A DNA stretch of 34,722 bases from an uncultured Bacteroidota bacterium (lineage in GTDB: Bacteria > Bacteroidota > Bacteroidia > Chitinophagales > LD1): contig CAIOTH010000168.1 of NCBI GenBank assembly GCA_903861145.1, forward strand, positions 1 to 34,722. Reading direction: 5' to 3'. Shown here one piece after another: positions 15,113 through 23,000 of the stretch; the stretch's first letter is position 1, and each line of letters starts with the position of its first letter. Below the pieces are notes generated by a model, which was not told where the DNA came from, ran no database searches, and worked only from the letters and a program-made list of their open reading frames with translations. Made by a program: the position numbers and the translations under genes.

Positions 15113-15135
15113 GTTTCGTGAAACTTTCGTGAAAC
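15113..15135. promoter_or_regulatory. Tandem GTTTC-N2-GAAAC palindromes before ruvB
   Basis: GTTTCGTGAAAC (15113-15124) is followed without gap by CTTTCGTGAAAC (15124-15135), sharing one base, and then by CTTTC again. The arms GTTTC/GAAAC pair perfectly in the first copy. The position, 11 to 33 bases before the ruvB start, suits an operator, but no regulator is known from this sequence. Confidence 0.35.
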
Positions 15136-15181
15136 TTTCAGGAAGATTTGAACTTAGCAACTATTAAAACAAATGAACATA

Positions 15182-15286
15182 GCCACAAAGGCACTAAGAA
15201 CACAAAGGAAAGGCACAGGTTTAATGCTTTTAACCTCAAAAGGTGTATTTGCTATATAAAACTTAGTGCCTTCGTGCCTTTGTGGC
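15182..15286. repeat. Hairpin of the 'cacaaaggcac' intergenic repeat
   Basis: GCCACAAAGGCAC (15182-15194) pairs perfectly with 15274-15286, and GCACTAAG (15191-15198) with CTTAGTGC (15262-15269), so two pairings share bases 15191-15194. The right arm is the full copy of the element whose fragment lies at 701-726. It fills most of the gap between ruvB and the proline dehydrogenase gene. Confidence 0.75.
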
Positions 15287-15312
15287 AAGCAGTTTTGCAG
15301 TTAAATAGCTTC

Positions 15313-16488
15313 TTAACAACCGCGGCGCTTAATTTCTTTGTTTATCAGCGATAATTCGCGGGTGGTTTGCCCGGCTACAGAGGTATTTTCCTGGGCCCGG
15401 CGTATTAAGTAGGGTATTACCTCTTTTACCGGCCCGTAAGGCAAATACTTGGTAGCATTAAAGCCAAGCTTAGCCTGGTTGAATGTTACGTTATCGCCCA
15501 TGCCATACAATTGCGAAAACTGGATGCGGGGGTTGCCCGGGTCAATTTTCTTTTTGTGGGTAAACTCCATAGCCAGTTGGTTGCTCAGCTCGCTTTGCGA
15601 AGCAACACATACGTATAGGTTATCGAGATTATCGAGGCAAATATTTACGGCCTCATTAAAGTCTTCGTCTACCTCTTTTTTGCTGCGGTGGATAGGTGAT
15701 TTATAGCCCATCTCCTTAGCGCGCTCACGTTCTTTTTCCATGTAGGCACCACGCACCAGCTTTGCCCCTAAAATATATTGGCCTGCATCAGCCCGTTTAA
15801 TCTGGCTTTGTAAATAGGCCAACCTATCGTGCCGGTATAATTGAAAGGTGTTGAACACAATGCATTTGCCGCGGTTATATTTCTCCATCATCTCTTCTAC
15901 CATTTCGTCAAGCGGGTTTTGTATCCAGCTTTCTTCGGCATCAACGTATAGCGGCACATCGTTCTTTTCGGCAACGTTGCATATTTTTTCGAAGCGCTTT
16001 TTTACTGCCACAAACTCACGCTTTTCATCGGCATCAAGTTGCCCGCCGCCCTGTATTTTTTCAAACAACCCGTGGCGCCCGAAACCGGTAAGTTTAATGC
16101 ACAAGGCCTTTACCGATTTGTTCTTACCGGCAAATTGCAATGCTTCAATATTGTGCTCAACTGTTTTATTAAAGTCCTCTTCGCGTTCTTTTAACTCAAC
16201 ACCATAATTCAGCAAAACACCAACGCCGCTTTTATCCAAATTTTGAATCGTCTTTTTGCATTCGTCAAAGGTTTCGCCGCCGCAAAAGTGATTGTAAACG
16301 GTATACCTGAAAAGTGGTGAAACCGGCAGATGTAATGACAAGGCAAAATTGGCCAATGAACTACCAAGGCTAACCAATCCATTATTGCTCATTAACTGAA
16401 ACAGGGCTTTGGCTTTTTTCAATTCGCCGTTACTACGGTCGGCATATGCTACTTCTGTATTCTCAAAAATATCGGGCGATATTTTCAT
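15313..16488 (-). CDS. Proline dehydrogenase (monofunctional, FAD-dependent)
   Basis: The 391-residue enzyme oxidises L-proline to pyrroline-5-carboxylate and passes electrons to the respiratory chain, the first step of proline use. The beta-alpha barrel motifs are present: LYVDAEESWIQ, KLVRGAYMEKERERA, QLYGMGD and, near the C-terminus, YLPYGPVKEVIPYLIRRAQEN, whose Arg-Arg pair binds the substrate carboxylate. There is no fused P5C dehydrogenase or DNA-binding domain, as expected in Bacteroidota. An in-frame ATG at 16566 would add 26 residues, but they look unrelated to the family; MKISPDIFENTEVAYADRS starting at 16488 fits better. It diverges from rmuC. A P5C dehydrogenase partner is not in the window. 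Confidence 0.93.
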   Translation of the reverse strand: MKISPDIFENTEVAYADRSNGELKKAKALFQLMSNNGLVSLGSSLANFALSLHLPVSPLFRYTVYNHFCGGETFDECKKTIQNLDKSGVGVLLNYGVELKEREEDFNKTVEHNIEALQFAGKNKSVKALCIKLTGFGRHGLFEKIQGGGQLDADEKREFVAVKKRFEKICNVAEKNDVPLYVDAEESWIQNPLDEMVEEMMEKYNRGKCIVFNTFQLYRHDRLAYLQSQIKRADAGQYILGAKLVRGAYMEKERERAKEMGYKSPIHRSKKEVDEDFNEAVNICLDNLDNLYVCVASQSELSNQLAMEFTHKKKIDPGNPRIQFSQLYGMGDNVTFNQAKLGFNATKYLPYGPVKEVIPYLIRRAQENTSVAGQTTRELSLINKEIKRRGC

Positions 16489-16655
16489 GGTTATTGATTT
16501 TGATTTACTGTTAAAACCGCGGCGAAGTTGAGAAAATATCACAAGAAAGCAACTGACGTATTTCATGTTGATGGCATATAGTTATACCTGATGCTAAAAG
16601 CTGAACAATATCGGCTGAATTGCTATTTTTAATTTTCTAAACCCCTGTCCACCAC

Positions 16656-18038
16656 GTGATAACGATAGTTGCTGTTTTAATGGGATTAATTGTAGGTGCA
16701 GCCCTGGCCTTTTTCTACGCAAAAAGCCAGAGTGGAAGCCTATTGAGCACCGCCAACGAAAAAGCGCGCATACTTGAATCTACAGTTAACGAACTTAAGC
16801 AGGATATTAAGAACGTAACCCAAAGCGCGGAAGGCCGCCTACAGGAAGAACGCAAAAACGCCGAAGCCAGATTGTTACAGGAAAGAAATGTTGCCCAAAC
16901 CCAATTACAAGATGAGCGAAAAAAGGTTGAAGCTTTGAGTACGGATTACTCAAAGGCAAAGACTGAGAATGAAAACAACGAGAAGAGGCTGGCAGAACAG
17001 AAGGGAGAACTGGAACAGTTGAATAAGAAGTTCACTACGGAATTTGAAAACCTCGCTAACAGGATTTTAGATGAAAAAAGCCAAAAATTCACCGACCAGA
17101 ATAGAACCAACCTTGATATTATTCTCAACCCGTTTAAAGAGAAACTAAAGGAGTTTGAAAACAAGGTAGACCAAACTTATAGGGCAGAATCGGCAGAAAG
17201 AATTACGTTAAAGACCGAGATTAAAAACCTGGTTGAACTGAACAAGCAAATAAGCGAGGAAGCCAATAACCTGGCAACCGCTTTAAAGGGCGATAACAAA
17301 CAACAAGGAAACTGGGGTGAATTGGTGCTTGAGAAAGTGCTTGAACGCTCGGGCCTTGTTGAAGGAACCGAATACAAAACACAGATAACCTCAACCAATG
17401 TTGATGGCGATAAAATAAGGCCCGATGTAGTTATTTTTTTACCGGACGACAAGCATGTAATTGTTGACTCGAAAGTATCGCTGATTGCTTACAATGCATG
17501 TGTAAATTCAGTGAGTGAGGAAGAAAGGTTAAAGTATTTAAAGCTCCATATTGAATCGTTGCGAAGCCATATAAAATTACTGAGCGACAAGAACTACCAA
17601 ACTGCAGCAGGTTTTGAATCGCCTGATTTTGTGCTGCTGTTTGTGCCGATTGAATCGTCATTTAGCTTAGCCGTGCAAGGCGATGCAGAGTTGTTCAATT
17701 ATGCATGGGATAGAAAAATCGTAATTGTAAGCCCGTCAACTTTATTGGCAACGTTAAGAACCATTGCCTCTATATGGAAGCAGGAACGCCAAACCCGAAA
17801 TGCATTGCAAATTGCAGAAGAGGGAGGAAAGCTATATGACAAGTTTGTTACTTTTTACGACGACCTTAAAAACGTTGGCAAGAAAATGGAAGACGCTAAA
17901 GAGAGCTATGTAGACGCTATGAAGAAACTATATGATGGCAGCGGAAACCTTGTAAAGCGTGCCGAAAAAATGCGGGAGTTGGGAGCCAAAACAACCAAGC
18001 AGTTACCACAAAATATTATTGACCGGGCATCAGAATAA
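16656..18038 (+). CDS. rmuC: DNA recombination protein RmuC
   Basis: The 460-residue protein has an N-terminal membrane helix (ITIVAVLMGLIVGAALAFFYAK, 2-23), a long coiled coil rich in Glu, Lys and Gln (about 30-135, with near-repeats of LQ(E/D)ER), and the RmuC nuclease-like domain. That domain shows GDNKQQGNWGELVLEKVLERSGL, DGDKIRPDVVIFLPDDKHVIVDSKVSL and FVPIESSF, including the D-x(n)-DSK pattern of the PD-(D/E)XK superfamily. RmuC limits rearrangements between inverted repeats and restrains foreign DNA in some bacteria. The start is a GTG at 16656, which alone yields the complete membrane helix; the first ATG at 16680 would cut it. The next gene begins four bases after the stop. Confidence 0.95.
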   Translation: MITIVAVLMGLIVGAALAFFYAKSQSGSLLSTANEKARILESTVNELKQDIKNVTQSAEGRLQEERKNAEARLLQERNVAQTQLQDERKKVEALSTDYSKAKTENENNEKRLAEQKGELEQLNKKFTTEFENLANRILDEKSQKFTDQNRTNLDIILNPFKEKLKEFENKVDQTYRAESAERITLKTEIKNLVELNKQISEEANNLATALKGDNKQQGNWGELVLEKVLERSGLVEGTEYKTQITSTNVDGDKIRPDVVIFLPDDKHVIVDSKVSLIAYNACVNSVSEEERLKYLKLHIESLRSHIKLLSDKNYQTAAGFESPDFVLLFVPIESSFSLAVQGDAELFNYAWDRKIVIVSPSTLLATLRTIASIWKQERQTRNALQIAEEGGKLYDKFVTFYDDLKNVGKKMEDAKESYVDAMKKLYDGSGNLVKRAEKMRELGAKTTKQLPQNIIDRASE

Positions 18039-18042
18039 AACT

Positions 18043-18588
18043 ATGTTTTCACTCATCATATATATCATTATTGCAGCAGTTGGGTTTACTATGGTTTTTC
18101 TGTATAAGCAAACCTATACCTCCGCCGAAATACTAAAGCCGGACCCGGAAAGGCTGAAAAAGATATTTATGATTTTTTTCGGAGTTGCTGCGGTTGTTAC
18201 GTTTGCGCTATCATGGTTTACCACTTACCAACTTCAAAGTTCGAACATACCTTTAGAGGGCTCTATCAAATATCAGAACATGAAATCGATTATGATATTT
18301 GCGCTCAACTTTTCGTTTTTGGTAATGATGGTGCTCGCCAATGCATATTCGCTATCTCTTAAAAAGCTGGCAGTGGTGCCATACTTAATGCTGATTGCTT
18401 TTTATGTATTGTTTGTTCTGAAAGACGCTTATATAATTTCCGACTATTTCTCGCTGTGGCAAAAGTCTTTAAAAATGCTGAAGGGCGATTTGCCCGGTTT
18501 TCATAGCACTGCCTGGGTAAAATGCTGGATGGGAGCTGCCGTTACGGCTTTTAACGTTGTATTAATTTGGTTTGGTTTGAGAAAGTAG
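18043..18588 (+). CDS. Five-helix integral membrane protein, unknown function
   Basis: The 181-residue product has about five hydrophobic helices (roughly 2-22, 42-64, 82-104, 108-131 and 162-180) and short charged loops such as KPDPERLKK. I do not recognise a family; there are no catalytic motifs. The frame is open upstream into the end of rmuC, but the ATG at 18043, four bases after the rmuC stop, gives a product beginning directly with a membrane helix and is the sensible start. The tight spacing suggests cotranscription and translational coupling with rmuC. It is convergent with aroE, nine bases away. Confidence 0.75.
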   Translation: MFSLIIYIIIAAVGFTMVFLYKQTYTSAEILKPDPERLKKIFMIFFGVAAVVTFALSWFTTYQLQSSNIPLEGSIKYQNMKSIMIFALNFSFLVMMVLANAYSLSLKKLAVVPYLMLIAFYVLFVLKDAYIISDYFSLWQKSLKMLKGDLPGFHSTAWVKCWMGAAVTAFNVVLIWFGLRK

Positions 18589-18597
18589 AGCAACGAA

Positions 18598-19329
18598 CTA
18601 TTCCGGGTTCCAAATTTTCCAACTTCGTTCGGCCTGTATGTGCAACATTTCAAGGCCGTTTTTAGTTTTAGCCCCTCTTTCACTTCCCTTCTTCAAGAAA
18701 ACAGTTTCTTCAGGGTTGTATACCAAGTCGAATAAAAAGTCCTTACCGCTTAATTTAGAATATGGCAAATCGGGGAAGGTTTCTACATCAGGAAACATGC
18801 CCTGAGGAGTAGTATTTACAAAGAGGTTGGATGATTTAAGGTGTTTGGATATTTCATTATAACCAATCCGGTTATCGCCAAACTGGCGAGATACCATCAT
18901 GAAGTTGATGCCCAAATTCATCAGCACATAGCAAACCGCCCGTGCTGAACCACCGGTGCCTAAAACAAATGCCTGCTCGGGCATTTCGGTTAAAAAATGC
19001 TTTATTGATTGTTCAAAAGCGGGTGCATCAGTATTGTATCCCTTTAAAAAGCCGTTGGTTATTTGAATGCAATTAACCGCCCCAATAGCTTTAGCCGTTG
19101 GGTCAATTTCGTTCAAAAATTCCATGACCGATTCTTTGTACGGTATGGTCACATTCAACCCCTTGAGACCCGGATTGTTTCCTAAAAACGGTAAAAAGCT
19201 TTCAATAAAAGGAAGTGGGTAAAGATGGTAACTGTGGTCTTCAATTCCCTCCTGCCCAAACTTCTCTTCAAAATACTTTTTAGAGAATGAATGCGTAAGA
19301 GGATATCCTATTAATCCGTAGGTGTTCAT
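18598..19329 (-). CDS. aroE: Shikimate dehydrogenase
   Basis: The 243-residue enzyme reduces 3-dehydroshikimate to shikimate with NADPH in aromatic amino-acid synthesis. It has the substrate site SFSKKYF (14-20), NVTIPYK with catalytic K65, GAVNC, N99-T-D101 with the catalytic aspartate, and the Rossmann loop GTGGSAR (124-130). The usual NRT cofactor motif is replaced by VSRQF, which is seen in related short Bacteroidota forms. It is somewhat shorter than the 270-residue enterobacterial enzyme. The ATG overlaps the dedA stop (ATGA at 19326-19329), so the two are coupled. Confidence 0.95.
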   Translation of the reverse strand: MNTYGLIGYPLTHSFSKKYFEEKFGQEGIEDHSYHLYPLPFIESFLPFLGNNPGLKGLNVTIPYKESVMEFLNEIDPTAKAIGAVNCIQITNGFLKGYNTDAPAFEQSIKHFLTEMPEQAFVLGTGGSARAVCYVLMNLGINFMMVSRQFGDNRIGYNEISKHLKSSNLFVNTTPQGMFPDVETFPDLPYSKLSGKDFLFDLVYNPEETVFLKKGSERGAKTKNGLEMLHIQAERSWKIWNPE

Positions 19330-19985
19330 GCCTGTTTGGCTTGCCCTTTGCCCTTAAAAAACTGCCATACCACAGGCAGGATGGATACAAAAATGATAAG
19401 CAATATTACCTTTTCGAAGTTATTCTTAACAATTTCAATACCTCCAAACCAATAGCCCATTGCAGTAACACCGCCTACCCAAAGCACCGCCCCTGCGATA
19501 CAGAACATTATGTAGCGGCCATAATTCATACTTCCGGCACCGGCTACAAAGGGCGCAATGGTCCTTATAATAGGAATGAAGCGAGCCATAATTACGGTCT
19601 TGCCACCGTTTTTCTCGTAATACTCATGAGTTTGATCCAGATACTCGCGCTTGAAGAAAAGTATCCTTTCGCGCTTTTTAATTTGCTCGCCAAAAAATTT
19701 CCCCACAAAATAGTTGACGTTATCGCCCAACAACGCAGCTAAAATGAGCAGCGGTATCGCTACCTCAAGCTTAAGCGCACCGGTAGCGGCAATGGCGGCT
19801 CCTATAATAAAAAGAAGCGAATCGCCCGGCAGTAAGGGCATAAATACCAGGCCGGTTTCAACAAAAATGATGAGAAAGAATACTACGTAAAAAGCAGTAT
19901 TGTACTGTGCAATTAGGTGGTTGATGCAATCCGGGTTCCTGAGATTCTTAATCAACTCGATAGCAAGGTGAAAATATTGTTCCAT
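19326..19985 (-). CDS. DedA-family membrane protein
   Basis: The 219-residue inner-membrane protein has the DedA/SNARE-associated signature: ETGLVFMPLLPGDSLLFIIGAA in the first half, then the re-entrant motif VIMARFIPIIRTIAPFVAGAGSM with its conserved arginines, and a long final helix. DedA proteins are thought to flip undecaprenyl phosphate or phosphatidylethanolamine and to be needed for envelope integrity; the substrate here is not known. An in-frame TTG at 20006 would add seven residues, but the ATG at 19985 giving MEQYFHLAIELI is the likely start. The gene overlaps aroE by four bases and diverges from the large surface-protein gene over about 108 bases. Confidence 0.92.
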   Translation of the reverse strand: MEQYFHLAIELIKNLRNPDCINHLIAQYNTAFYVVFFLIIFVETGLVFMPLLPGDSLLFIIGAAIAATGALKLEVAIPLLILAALLGDNVNYFVGKFFGEQIKKRERILFFKREYLDQTHEYYEKNGGKTVIMARFIPIIRTIAPFVAGAGSMNYGRYIMFCIAGAVLWVGGVTAMGYWFGGIEIVKNNFEKVILLIIFVSILPVVWQFFKGKGQAKQA

Positions 19986-20034
19986 AATTAGGAGCAAAGA
20001 AAACAAAAATGTGCAACCATTTTAGTCAAACTTT

Positions 20035-20042
20035 TATCTTTG
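20035..20042 (+). promoter_or_regulatory. -7 box (TAnnTTTG) of the large T9SS-substrate gene
   Basis: TATCTTTG matches the Bacteroidota -7 element exactly, 51 bases before the ATG at 20094. It overlaps an upstream in-frame TTG at 20040, which is therefore very unlikely to be a start codon. No strong -33 element is visible. Confidence 0.55.
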
Positions 20043-20093
20043 AAGCTGACACAGGTTTTAACATTTCACTTAGTTCCTTTTTTGACTCAAAAC

Positions 20094-23000
20094 ATGAAGA
20101 AGCTTTACCCCCTTTTCGTAATATTATTGCTTTGGATAAATTCATATCCCCAGGGCCAAACAAACAATTGGTATTTTGGAGCCTTTGCAGGCGTTACGTT
20201 TAGCAGTGGGGTGCCGGTTGCAGTAACCACTAGCGCATTATCCACAGGTGAGGGTTGCGCTACCATTTCGGATAAATATGGTAACCTGCTCTTTTATACC
20301 GACGGTATAAAGGTGTGGAATAAGAATAACGTACAGATGACCAATGGGTTTGGCTTAAACGGCGATCCATCGGCGGCACAATCTGCCACCATTGTGCCTG
20401 CCCTCGGCAATTCAACCTTGTTTTACATTTTTACGGTTGCCGCACAAGGTAATCCGGCAGGGGTTTGTTGGTCGCAAGTGGACTTAACGCTAAATGGGGG
20501 GCTGGGCGATGTAGTAGTAGCCACAAAAAACACAACCCTCTTTACGCCAAGTGCGGAAAAATTATGCGCGGTTAAACATGCTAATGGCTTGTACGTTTGG
20601 GTAGTGGCACATGGGTTTACCGACAATGCTTTTCACGCATACCTGGTAGATTGTAACGGAGTTGAAGCACCGGTAATAAGCAATGTTGGGCAAAATGAAA
20701 CAGCGCCTGGGTGGGGATATATGGTTGCTTCCTCAGATGGTAAAAAGCTTGCAAAAGCATCGGCAAACGTGGGATTTGAGTTAGTTGATTTTAATAATTC
20801 AACCGGTGCGGTTTCCAATCCGGTCTTTTTGGGCAATCCAACTTCGCCGTATGGCATTTCATTTTCGCCCGATAACAATGTGCTTTACGGAATTAAAATA
20901 AATAACGGCTCAATTTGGCAGTGGAATTTAGCGGCTGGTACACCTGCGGCGATAATTGCATCAATGACTCAAATTGGAACGGCCATGGGTACCGGTGCTT
21001 ATAAAGGCGGCGCATTACAATTAGGACCGAATGGAAAAATGTATTTTCCACAGTATAATCAAGCATTTTTAAGCTGTATCAATAACCCAAATGTATTGGG
21101 AGTTGGCTGCAATATCCAGTTTAATGCGGTTAGTTTATCGGGACGTAATGCTATTTTGGGCTTACCTCCATTTATTCAAAGTTATTTTGACACTGCCGCA
21201 GTAATTCAATACACTGATACGTGTTTTCAGCACCCTACAAACTTTTCAGTAAGTGGAAACACGGGGTTACTTGATTCGGTTTACTGGAATTTTGCTGATC
21301 CTTCATCAGGAGCTCAGAATACATCAACCGCGCTAATAACCGCGCATACCTTCACTTCACCCGGTACTTTCAATGTTCAGCTCATCCGCTACCTATCCTG
21401 CGTGGCAGACACCAACTATCAAAATGTTACGATTTTGGCACCGGTTACCTCATCCCAAAATATCGCCACATGCCCCGGCACCGCAGTTACCCTGCCTGAC
21501 GGATCGACGGTTACAAATGCCGGTACCTATACCAGCACTATTACCGCTGCCTCAGGTTGCGATAGTATTGTTATTACCATCGTAACTTACGATTCGGTAC
21601 ATGCCACTCCGGTTCAAGCAATATGTAAAGGGCAATCGGCGCAGTTAAACGCCACCGGTGCCTCGTATTATTCGTGGACGCCCACTGCAAATCTCAGCAA
21701 TCCAAATATTGCCAATCCTATAGTATCGCCAACAACTACAACCACGTATACCGTTTCGGGCCTCGAACCACTGGATAATTTAATTGTGAATGGAGATTTT
21801 TCGCAGGGTAACACAGGCTTCTCTTCGGGATACGCTTATACCCCACCGCCTAACAATAACCAAGGGCAATATTGGGTTTCTACCAACGCTCAGCCCTGGA
21901 ACGGAGGAATGGCACCCTGTGGCGACCATACCACCGGCACCGGTAATATGCTATTAGTTAACGGGGCAACAACACCTAACGTATCAGTTTGGTGCCAAAC
22001 TGTAAATGTAACGCCCAATACTAATTATGCGTTTTCAACGTGGCTGGCCACATTAACCGCAAACAATCCTGCACAACTGCAGTTCTCAATTAACGGCGTA
22101 CTAGTAGGTTCAGTCTTTACCGCCTCGCTCACCAATTGCATTTGGCAGCAATTTTATAATGTTTGGAACTCTGGCGCTAACACTACTGCTAACATCTGCG
22201 TGGTCAATCAAAATACGGTTGCATCGGGTAACGATTTTGCGCTCGATGATATATCCTTTACACCGCTTTGTGTAGTAACCGATACGGTAACCGTTACAGT
22301 TTATCCAACGTACAGTAGTGCAGTTAGCCGGGATATTTGCAATGGAGTATCGTATACCCTGCCCAACGGAACGCAGGCCACTGTTACCGGTGCTTATATC
22401 GATACTTTACAAACCATAAATGGCTGCGACAGTATCATTACAACCAACTTAACAATTCACCCGGAATATGCCGATTCCGCCTTCCCTATTATTTGCCCGT
22501 TTGATATTTATCTATTACCTGACGGAATTACAGTTCATACCACTGGGGTTTATACTACTCATTTTACCAGTATATATGGCTGTGATAGTAGCATTACTAC
22601 GCACCTTACAGTTATTCCTTCAACATTAATTGCAGGCGATGATACTGCCATTTGTCTCGGCGATTCAGCACAGCTTTTTGCCAGTGGCAGCTTGCTTAAT
22701 AATTACTCTTGGTCACCAGCGGCAGGTTTGAGCGATTCGAGTATTGCTAATCCCAAAGCAAGCCCGTTACAAACTACTACGTACATAGTTACTTCGCAAA
22801 TAGGTTCGGGCAATTTGATATTTAATGGCGATTTTTCGCAAGGGAATGTAGGTTTTAATACTGCTTACAACTACGACCCTAATCTGGTTCCTGAAGGGAA
22901 TTATTACATCGGGGCTAATCCGCAAACGTATCATGGCGGATTTTCTCCCTGTCCCGATCATACTACCGGAACCGGGAACCAGATGATTATTAATGGATCG

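Noticed and set aside
14122-15121. Plus-strand open frames across ruvB
   Set aside because: They are shadows of the strongly conserved RuvB reading frame on the minus strand.
16489-16566. ATG at 16566 as the start of proline dehydrogenase
   Set aside because: The extra 26 residues do not resemble the family; MKISPDIFENTEVAYADRS at 16488 does.
20040-20093. Extension of the giant surface protein to a TTG at 20040
   Set aside because: It would put the start inside the TATCTTTG promoter box and precede a clear signal peptide that begins at 20094.
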